From: Sunxiuqinia rutila
Lineage (GTDB): Bacteria; Bacteroidota; Bacteroidia; Bacteroidales; Prolixibacteraceae
Direction: 5' to 3'
DNA: 64,000 nucleotides
Assembly: GCF_050589705.1 (NCBI RefSeq)
Contig: NZ_JBNGOT010000017.1
Span: 1-64,000 of the forward strand
Made by a program: the position numbers and the translations under genes. Below the pieces are notes generated by a model that worked only from the letters and a program-made list of their open reading frames with translations, ran no database searches and had not been told where the DNA came from. This document shows, one piece after another, positions 25,393 through 32,912 of the stretch. Position 1 is the first letter of the stretch; every line of letters begins with the position of its first letter.

Positions 25393-25423
25393 GCGGAGTA
25401 TTGGAAGACAATAGTCCGTGAAA

Positions 25424-25461
25424 GGGGCTGCAAGCAAATGGTAGCGTTTGTTTGCAGCCCC
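25424..25461. terminator. Hairpin after panB
   Basis: GGGGCTGCAAGCAAA pairs with TTTGTTTGCAGCCCC around an 8-bp loop. No T-run follows on the plus strand, so termination may be weak. Confidence 0.6.
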
Positions 25462-25512
25462 ACAAGTATCAAACTATAGCAACTCTTTTTTCAGTTATTT
25501 AATTCCCAAATC

Positions 25513-26211
25513 ATGCAAGTTATCTACGAAGACAACCACATTATTGCAGTCAATAAAGCCTGTGGCGAAATTGTGCAAGGCGATAAGACCGGAGATGAAA
25601 CATTGATTGATCAGGTGAAAGCCTACATCAAGAAAAAGTACAACAAGCCCGGTGATGTTTTCCTGGGGTCGCCTCACCGGCTGGACCGCCCAACCAGTGG
25701 TGTGGTTTTGTTTGCGCGAACCAGTAAAGCGTTAACCCGGCTGAGTGACATGTTTCAGGATAAAGAAGCCATTAAGAAAACTTACTGGGCGGTAGTAGAC
25801 GTGTTGCCTGAGGAGATGGAAGACACGCTTGAGCATTATCTTTGGAAAGATGAAGGCAAAAATAAAAGTTATGCCTCAGCTACTCCAAAGCCTAAGAAAG
25901 GCGCTCGTTTTTGCAGCCTGAGTTATAAGCATCGGGCCAGTCTGAATCGTTTTCACTTGCTGGAAGTTGACTTGCAAACCGGTCGTCATCATCAGATTCG
26001 GGTGCAGTTGGCCAAAATTGGATGCCACATTAAAGGCGATTTGAAATACGGAGCTGCCCGAAGCAACCAAAATGGAGGAATTCATTTGCATGCCCGCAAG
26101 TTGGAATTCATTCACCCGGTAAGTAAGAAGGCATTGAAGATTGTGGCTCAGCCGCCTAAGGGAGATCCGATTTGGAACGAGTTGATTCAAATTAAAGAAT
26201 TACAGGATTAG
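25513..26211 (+). CDS. RluA-family pseudouridine synthase
   Basis: 232 residues. It isomerises specific uridines in rRNA or tRNA. The catalytic block HRLDRPTSG with the essential Asp is present, preceded by VIYEDNHIIAVNKACGEIVQ and followed by LLEVDLQTGRHHQIRVQLA. There is no S4 domain, so it belongs to the shorter RluA/TruC-like branch. The target site cannot be read from sequence. It ends 4 bp from the stop of cdd on the opposite strand with no room for a terminator. Confidence 0.9.
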   Translation: MQVIYEDNHIIAVNKACGEIVQGDKTGDETLIDQVKAYIKKKYNKPGDVFLGSPHRLDRPTSGVVLFARTSKALTRLSDMFQDKEAIKKTYWAVVDVLPEEMEDTLEHYLWKDEGKNKSYASATPKPKKGARFCSLSYKHRASLNRFHLLEVDLQTGRHHQIRVQLAKIGCHIKGDLKYGAARSNQNGGIHLHARKLEFIHPVSKKALKIVAQPPKGDPIWNELIQIKELQD

Positions 26212-26215
26212 CCTG

Positions 26216-26707
26216 TCAGACAATCGACTTCAGCGAATTGCCATTAAAGCTTAAGGGCAATAAGCCATTGACATTGTCAAGCACTTCGATTTTGTTGGAA
26301 CTATCCAGGATAATTCGCATGGGTTTTTTAAACCGGTGCTGGCTTTCCAGCATCACTTGCCGGCAGGCTCCGCAGGGGCTGACATTGGCAGCTGGCTGGC
26401 CGTTTTGGTCAATGGCCGTAACAACAAGGGTTTCAATAGCCAAACCCGGGTAGTTTCCATTGGCCCAAAAAATGGCGGCCCGTTCGGCGCAGGTTCCCAG
26501 TGGGCTGGATGCATTCTCCTGATTGTTTCCTGTTACAATTGTTCCATCTTCAAGACGAAGCGAACTGCCAACAAGGTAGTTGGAGTAGGGGGCATAAGCC
26601 TGCAAAGCCGAAGCGCGTGCCTGCAGGATCAATTCCTGATCTGAAGTCGACAATTCTTCCAGTTTTTCAAACTCGGAGATACTAATTATAATTTCTTTCG
26701 TTTTCAT
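26216..26707 (-). CDS. cdd: Cytidine deaminase
   Basis: 163 residues, homotetrameric type. It converts cytidine/deoxycytidine to uridine/deoxyuridine in pyrimidine salvage. The zinc site is clear: TCAERAAIF (Cys and catalytic Glu) and PCGACRQVM (the second pair of Cys). Substrate residues APYSNYLVG and NQENASSP are also present. The first 30 residues are an extension before the typical core, common in Bacteroidota. It converges on the upstream pseudouridine synthase gene with a 4-bp gap and is divergent from the glucosaminidase. Confidence 0.95.
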   Translation of the reverse strand: MKTKEIIISISEFEKLEELSTSDQELILQARASALQAYAPYSNYLVGSSLRLEDGTIVTGNNQENASSPLGTCAERAAIFWANGNYPGLAIETLVVTAIDQNGQPAANVSPCGACRQVMLESQHRFKKPMRIILDSSNKIEVLDNVNGLLPLSFNGNSLKSIV

Positions 26708-26721
26708 AGGGAGGCTTTGTT

Positions 26722-26729
26722 CAAAATTA
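26722..26729 (-). promoter_or_regulatory. Bacteroidetes -7 box for cdd
   Basis: TAATTTTG on the minus strand, 15 bp before the cdd start, giving a very short leader. Confidence 0.55.
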
Positions 26730-26778
26730 CATTTTTTTGTTTAGTTATGCCAATGCTTTAAAAACAGCCTGCTTTTTT

Positions 26779-26786
26779 TATTTTTG
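26779..26786 (+). promoter_or_regulatory. Bacteroidetes -7 box for the glucosaminidase gene
   Basis: TATTTTTG, 17 bp before the ATG at 26804. With the cdd box 50 bp away, it forms a compact divergent promoter pair. Confidence 0.55.
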
Positions 26787-26803
26787 CTAAAAATCTTTGG
26801 TTT

Positions 26804-27745
26804 ATGATCCGAAAAGTTTTGTTCAGTATTTGTTTCTTGTTGGTTGCTTTGGTTGGTTTTAGCCAGCGCAAGTACACCCGGGAAGAGTACATTGAGAAAT
26901 ATGCCGAACTGGCCGTTAGTGAAATGATGCGAAGTGGGATTCCGGCAAGTATTACCTTAGCACAAGCTTGTTTGGAATCAGGTAATGGAAACTCCATGCT
27001 GAGTGTGAAAAGTAACAATCATTTTGGTATCAAATGTAAGAGTAGTTGGAGTGGGAAACGGGTTTATCACGATGATGATGAAAAGGGAGAATGCTTTCGG
27101 CGCTATAACTCGGTTGAAGAATCCTTTCTGGATCATTCCGATTTTCTGATGCTGAATCCGCGTTATGCATCGCTGTTTAAGCTTAAAATTACGGATTATA
27201 AAGGTTGGGCCAGAGGATTGAAAAAGGCCGGTTATGCTACCAATCCACATTATGCCAATCATTTGATTCGAATTATTGAAGATCACAAACTTTACCTTTA
27301 CGATGAAGGTTTAAAGAAATCGCAAATTGCCAGAATCCGACACCGTCATCGGCCGGCTGATGGAAAAAATCTTATAAATCCTTATCAAACCCGCAAGGTA
27401 GTTATGCGCAACGGATTGAAATCCATTGTGGTAAAAGAAGGGGATACTTTTCAGCGCATAGCCCAGGAATTTGGCATGAAAGAATGGGAGGTTTATACCT
27501 ACAACGATTATCCCAGAGGGCATAAGCCTCAGGTAAATGAAATCTTATACATTGAACCCAAACAACGCAAAGCAGCCAAAAAGCATCGGACACATCATTT
27601 TGAAGCAGATGATACGATGCACTTCATTGCGCAACGCTATGGGATCAAACTGAAACGGCTCTATCGGTTGAATCGTCTGAAGCCCAGCGAGCGGCCTGAG
27701 ACAGGAGCTACCATTTACTTACGAAGCAAAAAGCCTAAAAATTAA
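26804..27745 (+). CDS. Secreted N-acetylglucosaminidase with two LysM domains
   Basis: 313 residues. The signal peptide MIRKVLFSICFLLVALVGFSQ is followed by a GH73-type glucosaminidase domain (about 25-165). That domain has SGIPASITLAQACLESGNGNS, with the catalytic glutamate in LESG, and SNNHFGIKC, plus the late G-Y-A-T-N-P-H-Y-A block. Two LysM domains follow, near 205-252 (VKEGDTFQRIAQEFGMK) and 266-310 (EADDTMHFIAQRYGIK), which bind peptidoglycan. The role is cleavage of peptidoglycan glycan strands during growth or separation, in the periplasm. It is monocistronic with a strong terminator. Confidence 0.93.
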   Translation: MIRKVLFSICFLLVALVGFSQRKYTREEYIEKYAELAVSEMMRSGIPASITLAQACLESGNGNSMLSVKSNNHFGIKCKSSWSGKRVYHDDDEKGECFRRYNSVEESFLDHSDFLMLNPRYASLFKLKITDYKGWARGLKKAGYATNPHYANHLIRIIEDHKLYLYDEGLKKSQIARIRHRHRPADGKNLINPYQTRKVVMRNGLKSIVVKEGDTFQRIAQEFGMKEWEVYTYNDYPRGHKPQVNEILYIEPKQRKAAKKHRTHHFEADDTMHFIAQRYGIKLKRLYRLNRLKPSERPETGATIYLRSKKPKN

Positions 27746-27788
27746 TTGAACGATTATAGACCGTGGTGTATTTCTTTCGGGCAAGTAC

Positions 27789-27828
27789 AAAAAAAAGATA
27801 GTCTCTAATCCAGGACTATCTTTTTTTT
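27789..27828. terminator. Bidirectional terminator between glucosaminidase and fmt
   Basis: AAAAAAAAGATAGTC, 10-bp loop, GACTATCTTTTTTTT: a perfect stem with A and T tracts, between converging genes. Confidence 0.93.
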
Positions 27829-27835
27829 GTGGCTT

Positions 27836-28798
27836 TTAATTTGTTTTAAGCTTGTTGATGCCGTGGTAGCCGCGCAAAAAATCTTCTGTTTTCATCCGCT
27901 TTTTACCCGACAGTTGAAGGTCGGTAATGTGAAGCCAGCTATCGGCTGATGCAATTTTTAAGTATGTTTTTTCATCCGACTCAATGGTTCCCGGAATAAG
28001 CTTGTCTGCTTTTTCAAGCTCTGCAAAGAAAATTTTCAAGGTTAGTGGTTGGCCTTTTTCATCGAGCAGTTCGGTCCATGCGGCCGGATAGGGGGATAGT
28101 CCGCGAATCAGGTTGCGGATTTGCTCACCTTCTTGGGACCAGTTGATTCGACAATCCTCTTTAAAAATTTTAGGGGCAGGCTTTAGTTTTGTGGTTTGAA
28201 TTTTATCCTGTGCGATGGCACTGTAATTTCCTTCGCCCAAAGCATCCACGGTTTTCACCACCAGTTGAGCTCCAATGCCCATTAAGCGGTCGTGAATATC
28301 GCCTACGGTATCGTTTTCCTGAATCGGTGTTTTTTCATGAAAAAGAATGGCTCCGGTGTCAATTTCATGGGACAACAGGAAGGTGGTGACTCCGGTTTCC
28401 TTTTCACCATTAATAACTGCCCAGTTTAAAGGGGCGGCCCCACGGTATTGCGGCAGCAACGAACCATGCAGGTTAAACGTTCCCAGGCGCGGCATGCGCC
28501 ATACAACTTCCGGCAACATCCGAAAAGCCACAACAACTTGCAAATCGGCTTTCAGGCTTTCCAATTCTTCAATGAAGGCCGGATTTTTGAGTTTTTCGGG
28601 TTGTAAAAGGCGCAAGCCTTTTTCTGAAGCATACTTCTTTACGGCTGATTCCTGGAGTCTCCGCCCTCTGCCTGCAGGTTTATCCGGGGCAGTAATGACA
28701 CCAACAACCTGGTAGCCATTTTCAACTAAAGCCGCTAAGCTGGCAACAGCAAAATCGGGGGTTCCCATAAAAACGATGCGTAAATCTTTTCCGGTCAT
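27836..28798 (-). CDS. fmt: Methionyl-tRNA formyltransferase
   Basis: 320 residues from ATG 28798. The longer frame from 28819 would start inside the promoter box, so the internal start is preferred. It formylates initiator Met-tRNA. Motifs are LRIVFMGTPDFAV, the folate/catalytic block NLHGSLLPQYRGAAPLNWA with conserved Asn, His and SLLP loop, and the C-terminal OB-like domain with GLSPYPAAWT. It lies downstream of the DUF5522/ribBA unit but is separated from it by a terminator. Confidence 0.96.
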   Translation of the reverse strand: MTGKDLRIVFMGTPDFAVASLAALVENGYQVVGVITAPDKPAGRGRRLQESAVKKYASEKGLRLLQPEKLKNPAFIEELESLKADLQVVVAFRMLPEVVWRMPRLGTFNLHGSLLPQYRGAAPLNWAVINGEKETGVTTFLLSHEIDTGAILFHEKTPIQENDTVGDIHDRLMGIGAQLVVKTVDALGEGNYSAIAQDKIQTTKLKPAPKIFKEDCRINWSQEGEQIRNLIRGLSPYPAAWTELLDEKGQPLTLKIFFAELEKADKLIPGTIESDEKTYLKIASADSWLHITDLQLSGKKRMKTEDFLRGYHGINKLKTN

Positions 28799-28816
28799 AT
28801 GTTTTCTGATTTTGTA

Positions 28817-28824
28817 CAAAGATA
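28817..28824 (-). promoter_or_regulatory. Bacteroidetes -7 box for fmt
   Basis: TATCTTTG on the minus strand, 19 bp before the chosen start. It decides the start: the upstream ATG at 28819 lies within this box. Confidence 0.6.
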
Positions 28825-28872
28825 CCTTTTAAGCCGAAGAAATTCCAAGTTCCAGCGGCAGTTTTCAGGCAT

Positions 28873-28900
28873 GAAAAAAGCCGGCTGTAAGCAGCCGGCT
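28873..28900 (-). terminator. Terminator of the ribBA-DUF5522 unit, overlapping its stop codon
   Basis: On the minus strand AGCCGGCTG, short loop, CAGCCGGCT followed by TTTTTT. The stop codon of the small gene (28899-28901) is in the first arm. Confidence 0.88.
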
Positions 28901-29120
28901 AGTATTTATATTTTCGAGCCACATCGGGCCTGAGTTTGCGATTTCCCTTTTGGGCTTTGGGATCGTAAGGGCAATGCCGGCATCCGTTGGCACAACAATA
29001 GCCCCTTTTTACCAGGAAGCTTTCCGTCATTACCCGATAGCCTTCTTTGCTCAGGTAATAGTCTTCTCCTTCCACGCTGTCGTCATATCCGTCGGAAAAC
29101 AGGTGATCAAACATTCCCAT
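28899..29120 (-). CDS. Small cysteine-rich DUF5522 protein
   Basis: 73 residues. The core G-Y-C-C-A-N-G-C-R-H-C-P-Y has four cysteines in a tight cluster, as in DUF5522 proteins common in Bacteroidota. This suggests a bound metal ion or iron-sulfur cluster, although the function is not known. It is 9 bp downstream of ribBA and shares its terminator, so it is co-transcribed with riboflavin synthesis. The position may reflect a link to a flavin or iron enzyme, but that is a guess. Confidence 0.8.
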   Translation of the reverse strand: MGMFDHLFSDGYDDSVEGEDYYLSKEGYRVMTESFLVKRGYCCANGCRHCPYDPKAQKGNRKLRPDVARKYKY

Positions 29121-29129
29121 GGCGGCTGG

Positions 29130-30353
29130 CTAGTCGTATTTAAACTTTTGCAGGTAATGGCCCATGCGGTCGCGTTTGGTTTTCAGGTACCGCTGGTTGT
29201 ACTCGTTTGGAGCAACTTCAACCGGAATGGTTTCGGTAACCGTTAGACCGTACCCTTCAATTCCAACCCGTTTGACAGGATTGTTGGTTAACAGCTTCAT
29301 TTTGTGAACGCCAACTTTACGCAGGATTTGTGCTCCAACCCCGTAGTCGCGTTCGTCAGCCTGAAATCCCAAATGAATATTCGCATCAATGGTGTCTAAG
29401 CCTTCATCCTGAAGTTTGTAAGCTGCAATTTTATTCATCAGTCCAATGCCACGACCTTCTTGCATCATATAAACAATGACTCCTTTTCCGGCTTTTTCAA
29501 TCATCTCCATCGATTTATGCAGCTGCTCGCCACATTCGCATCGCATGGATCCGAAGATATCACCGGTCATGCAGGAAGAATGCATTCGTACCAGGATCTC
29601 CTCGTTTTCTTCCCAGCTTCCTTTAATTAAGGCCACATGCTCTGCTCCGTTTGATTTTTGGCGGAAAGGAATAATCCGGAAATCGCCGTATTTAGTTGGC
29701 ATGCTTACTTCTTCTCCCTGATCAATCAGGCTTTCTGTTTTTAGCAGGTAAGCAATGAGGTCTTCAATCGAAATAATTTTAAGATCGAATTTTTGAGCCA
29801 CTTCCATCAATTCGGGCAGGCGGGCCATGGTTCCATCTTCGTTCATAATTTCAACCAGCACACCTGCAGGTTTCAATCCGGCCAAACGAGCCAGGTCAAC
29901 GGCTGCTTCGGTGTGTCCGGTACGACGAAGAACACCACGATCTTTTGCTTTTAGCGGGAAAATATGTCCCGGGCGTCCGAGTTCTTCCGGATCGGTATCT
30001 TCGTTGGCCAGGGCTTGTATGGTTTTGGCGCGGTCGCTGGCCGAAATGCCTGTAGTGCATCCGTGCCCAATTAAATCAACCGATACGGTAAAAGGGGTTT
30101 GATGCGATGAGGTATTTTTGCCCACCATGAGTTCCAGTTCCAGTTCTTCACATCGGCTTTCAGTCAGTGGCACGCAAATTAATCCCCGGCCATGGGTGGC
30201 CATAAAGTTCACTTTTTCAGGAGTAATCAGTTCTGCTGCAGCAATAAAGTCCCCTTCGTTCTCACGATCTTCATCGTCAATAACGATGATCAGATCACCT
30301 TTCCTGATGGCCTCAATAGCCTCCGGTATCGTATTTAATTTGAACTCGCTCAT
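29130..30353 (-). CDS. ribBA: Bifunctional DHBP synthase / GTP cyclohydrolase II
   Basis: 407 residues from the ATG at 30353; the open frame extends upstream to 30452 but through the promoter box and into untranslated sequence. It starts both branches of riboflavin synthesis. The N-terminal DHBP synthase half has DDEDRENEGDF, THGRGLICVPL and HTEAAVDLARLAG. The C-terminal half has HSSCMTGDIFGSMRCECGEQL, whose three cysteines bind zinc, and QEGRGIGLMNKIAAYKLQD with the catalytic Arg. No FMN riboswitch is visible in the short leader. Confidence 0.97.
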   Translation of the reverse strand: MSEFKLNTIPEAIEAIRKGDLIIVIDDEDRENEGDFIAAAELITPEKVNFMATHGRGLICVPLTESRCEELELELMVGKNTSSHQTPFTVSVDLIGHGCTTGISASDRAKTIQALANEDTDPEELGRPGHIFPLKAKDRGVLRRTGHTEAAVDLARLAGLKPAGVLVEIMNEDGTMARLPELMEVAQKFDLKIISIEDLIAYLLKTESLIDQGEEVSMPTKYGDFRIIPFRQKSNGAEHVALIKGSWEENEEILVRMHSSCMTGDIFGSMRCECGEQLHKSMEMIEKAGKGVIVYMMQEGRGIGLMNKIAAYKLQDEGLDTIDANIHLGFQADERDYGVGAQILRKVGVHKMKLLTNNPVKRVGIEGYGLTVTETIPVEVAPNEYNQRYLKTKRDRMGHYLQKFKYD

Positions 30354-30383
30354 TATAATTATCTGGTTTTCAAAATGCAGGTG

Positions 30384-30391
30384 CAAAATTA
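30384..30391 (-). promoter_or_regulatory. Bacteroidetes -7 box for ribBA
   Basis: TAATTTTG on the minus strand, 31 bp before the ribBA ATG, in the 68-bp gap after the GT2 gene. Confidence 0.58.
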
Positions 30392-30421
30392 AGGAAAAAT
30401 ATCGGTTTATAGATGATAAAA

Positions 30422-31615
30422 TTACACCTTCGAACGTTTTGCCTTTTCCCAAAGGGGAGATTGCCTGCCCCTGAAATAGCGAATGATGCCCAGAATGGAC
30501 GCCAGATTCATGGCAACAAAGTAGTAAGGGATAAATAGGGCTTTATGGTGAATTCGCCGGTTTTCAAGCAAAAAGCCGACCAAGGCCAAGAGGTAGAGAA
30601 TGGCTTGAGTACAAAAGAATAAGACGTAGAAGTTGATGCCGGAGCTGGATGGACTTTCGGATAAAATTAAAAAATTGATAAAAAAGAGCAGGAAAAGGGC
30701 AAAGGGAGCTATGGTCCAGCGCAAAACCTTGTGCGAGAAATACTGAAAGCTCAACCAGCCAAAGCGAAAGGGATTGAGCAGTTGAGGAAACCGGAAAAGG
30801 GATTGAATGCCCCCGGCCGCAATTCTTGTTTTGCGTTTTAGTTCTTCTTTGACGCTGGCTGAGGCGGTTTCCAGCGCATAGGCTTCCGAAGTGTAAGCGA
30901 CTTTATAATCTTGGGCTGCAATACGAATTGAAATCATAAAATCATCAAGCAGGGTGTCGTTGGGCAGTTTGTGGTATAGTGAAGTGCGAATGGCAAAAAG
31001 CTCACCGGCTGCACCTACCGTTGAGTTGAACCGGGCGTCCATTTGTTTGATGAAAGACTCCAGTTTCCAGTAGAAGCCCTCGCCAGAGGCTGCCGCATTG
31101 TCCTGTTCTTTTTCGCAAATGCGTTTTTCTCCTGCTACACAGCCGACTTGGGGATCCTGAAATGCAAGCACGATTTTGCGAATGGCTTCTTGGTTGAGCA
31201 GGGTATTGCTGTCGGAAAAGATGACAAAAGGAGCTTCTACAAACTGCATTCCCCGGTTCATGGCATGTATTTTTCCCCGTCTTTCCGGCAAGTGCTCCAC
31301 CTGAATTTCAGGATAATTTTTTAGCTGCTCTTTTGTTCCGTCATTGGAGCCGTCGGTTAACCACAGATACTGAATTTTTTCTTTGGGATAATTGAGCTTG
31401 AGGGAGTTTTGCACTTTAAGGTCGACCATGTCTGCCTCGTTGTACGCTGTTACGAACAGGCAAATTTCGGGGCAGGTCTTGGGAGGCGGCTCCTGAGTTT
31501 TAGCCGACTTTCGAAAGCTCTGCTTCAGGGTTGCCAGCACCCAGATTACAAGGGCATAGCCAATGTAGGTGTACGCCACAATGAAAAGTGCGGTCCAAAA
31601 GAGAATGTTAGCCAT
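30422..31615 (-). CDS. Membrane glycosyltransferase family 2
   Basis: 397 residues. One N-terminal membrane helix (ILFWTALFIVAYTYIGYALVI) is followed by a GT-A domain with FVTAYNEADMV, WLTDGSNDGT, and FSDSNTLL in place of the DxD metal motif. Three or four C-terminal membrane helices complete it, a processive or polyprenol-using layout. It is likely to build an extracellular or O-antigen-type polysaccharide. Its start overlaps the end of the upstream GT4 gene by 8 bp, so the two act in one pathway. The acceptor and sugar cannot be read from sequence. Confidence 0.9.
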   Translation of the reverse strand: MANILFWTALFIVAYTYIGYALVIWVLATLKQSFRKSAKTQEPPPKTCPEICLFVTAYNEADMVDLKVQNSLKLNYPKEKIQYLWLTDGSNDGTKEQLKNYPEIQVEHLPERRGKIHAMNRGMQFVEAPFVIFSDSNTLLNQEAIRKIVLAFQDPQVGCVAGEKRICEKEQDNAAASGEGFYWKLESFIKQMDARFNSTVGAAGELFAIRTSLYHKLPNDTLLDDFMISIRIAAQDYKVAYTSEAYALETASASVKEELKRKTRIAAGGIQSLFRFPQLLNPFRFGWLSFQYFSHKVLRWTIAPFALFLLFFINFLILSESPSSSGINFYVLFFCTQAILYLLALVGFLLENRRIHHKALFIPYYFVAMNLASILGIIRYFRGRQSPLWEKAKRSKV

Positions 31616-32813
31616 GAAGGTGTTGCTTGTAAAAGTCGGTTAAAGACTCGGCAATGGCTAAGTTATCAAATTTTTCGTGAATAAAGTCGATGGCATTTTT
31701 ACACAGCTGATCGTAATCGATTCGGTTGTCGATAAGCTGACTGATGGCCTCAATAAACTCATTGGCATCGTTGACCAGCAAGAGGTGTTTGCCTTTTTCC
31801 ACGGCTATTCCTTCAGCACCAATGGTGGTTGACACAATGGCTTTACCCAGGGCGAGCCCCTCAATCACTTTCACACGCATGCCGCTTCCCGACAGCAAGG
31901 GAACCACCATAATTGCTTTGGAATTCATAAACGCATAAGCATCTTCAACTTCACCCAGAAAAACAACATTCTTGCGGTTCAGTTTTGCTTGCAGCCATTC
32001 TGGAGCATTTCGCCCGGCAACATAGAATTTGAGGGTGGGATATTTCTTTCGAAGCTTTTTCCAAGCATGTTTCATAAACCACAGCAAACCTTCCTGGTTG
32101 GGTGCCCAGTCCAGGGCTCCAAGGTGAAAAAGAGACGGGTATTCCAGCTGGCCGGCTTTAGGAACCAGGGTGGCCAGGTCAATTCCTGTCTGTGTCGTGT
32201 GTTTGGGTTTGGTATTGCCCAGTTTATCCAAAAAATCACCATCCCGATCGGTTATCGGAACCAGTAAATCATATTTGTTTAATTGGTTGCGCTCAAACTG
32301 TTTAATACGCTGGGCTAGTATTTTCAGGTAAATGCGTTTGATCCCGGGGGTTACCATTGCCGTACGCTCCCATATTTCGTGCTCTACATTATGAGCCCGG
32401 TAGGCAATCAGTGCCTTGGAATGTTCACGGATGGTTGGGATGTAAGAACAAAGATAAAGTCCTTCAAGCTGAACCAGATCGAACTCATTGTTTTTAAGAA
32501 TTCGGACTAACTGCCTGTTGAAGTCTGCTTCGATAAAACGTGTTGCCTGGTAGGGAAGCTTTGAAAAAAGTAAATTGGAAACAGCACCGAACAGGGTGAT
32601 TTTTGCAGGCACATTGGCCAGTTCAAAATGCATCTTCTCTTTCAGGTCATCCGGAATTTCGTCCAGCCGGGTCTGATGCTTGCGGGTGTTCATGGCCAGC
32701 ACATGAACATCGTGACCTAAAAGCGAAAATCCTTTTGCCATCGTAAGCATGGCAATTGCGCCCCCATCCTTGGGAGGCCATGGGCTTTTATGACATAACT
32801 GAAGTATTCTCAT
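31608..32813 (-). CDS. Glycosyltransferase family 4 (GT-B fold)
   Basis: 401 residues, soluble. The N-terminal Rossmann half starts RILQLCHKSPWPPKDGGA, with the glycine loop of GT4 acceptor domains. The C-terminal half has FHLGALDWAPNQEG and the donor site region VVPLLSGSGMRVKVIEGLALGKAIVST, where the E of IEGLA is the EX7E-like residue. The arrangement with the overlapping GT2 gene suggests joint assembly of a surface glycan. The closest known type is the family 1/4 enzyme often found at exopolysaccharide loci. Confidence 0.9.
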   Translation of the reverse strand: MRILQLCHKSPWPPKDGGAIAMLTMAKGFSLLGHDVHVLAMNTRKHQTRLDEIPDDLKEKMHFELANVPAKITLFGAVSNLLFSKLPYQATRFIEADFNRQLVRILKNNEFDLVQLEGLYLCSYIPTIREHSKALIAYRAHNVEHEIWERTAMVTPGIKRIYLKILAQRIKQFERNQLNKYDLLVPITDRDGDFLDKLGNTKPKHTTQTGIDLATLVPKAGQLEYPSLFHLGALDWAPNQEGLLWFMKHAWKKLRKKYPTLKFYVAGRNAPEWLQAKLNRKNVVFLGEVEDAYAFMNSKAIMVVPLLSGSGMRVKVIEGLALGKAIVSTTIGAEGIAVEKGKHLLLVNDANEFIEAISQLIDNRIDYDQLCKNAIDFIHEKFDNLAIAESLTDFYKQHLHG

Positions 32814-32912
32814 GCCTTCACGAGCTTGCTGGGTGTTCGGGGCATTCTTTTTTGAATGATCGGGCTTGTATGGTTTTGTTCGTATGTCAGTATTGTCATG
32901 GTTGATTCAGTT

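Noticed and set aside
30354..30452. Upstream N-terminal extension of ribBA
   Set aside because: It crosses the TAAT-type promoter box and adds sequence unlike the DHBP synthase family; the ATG at 30353 fits better.
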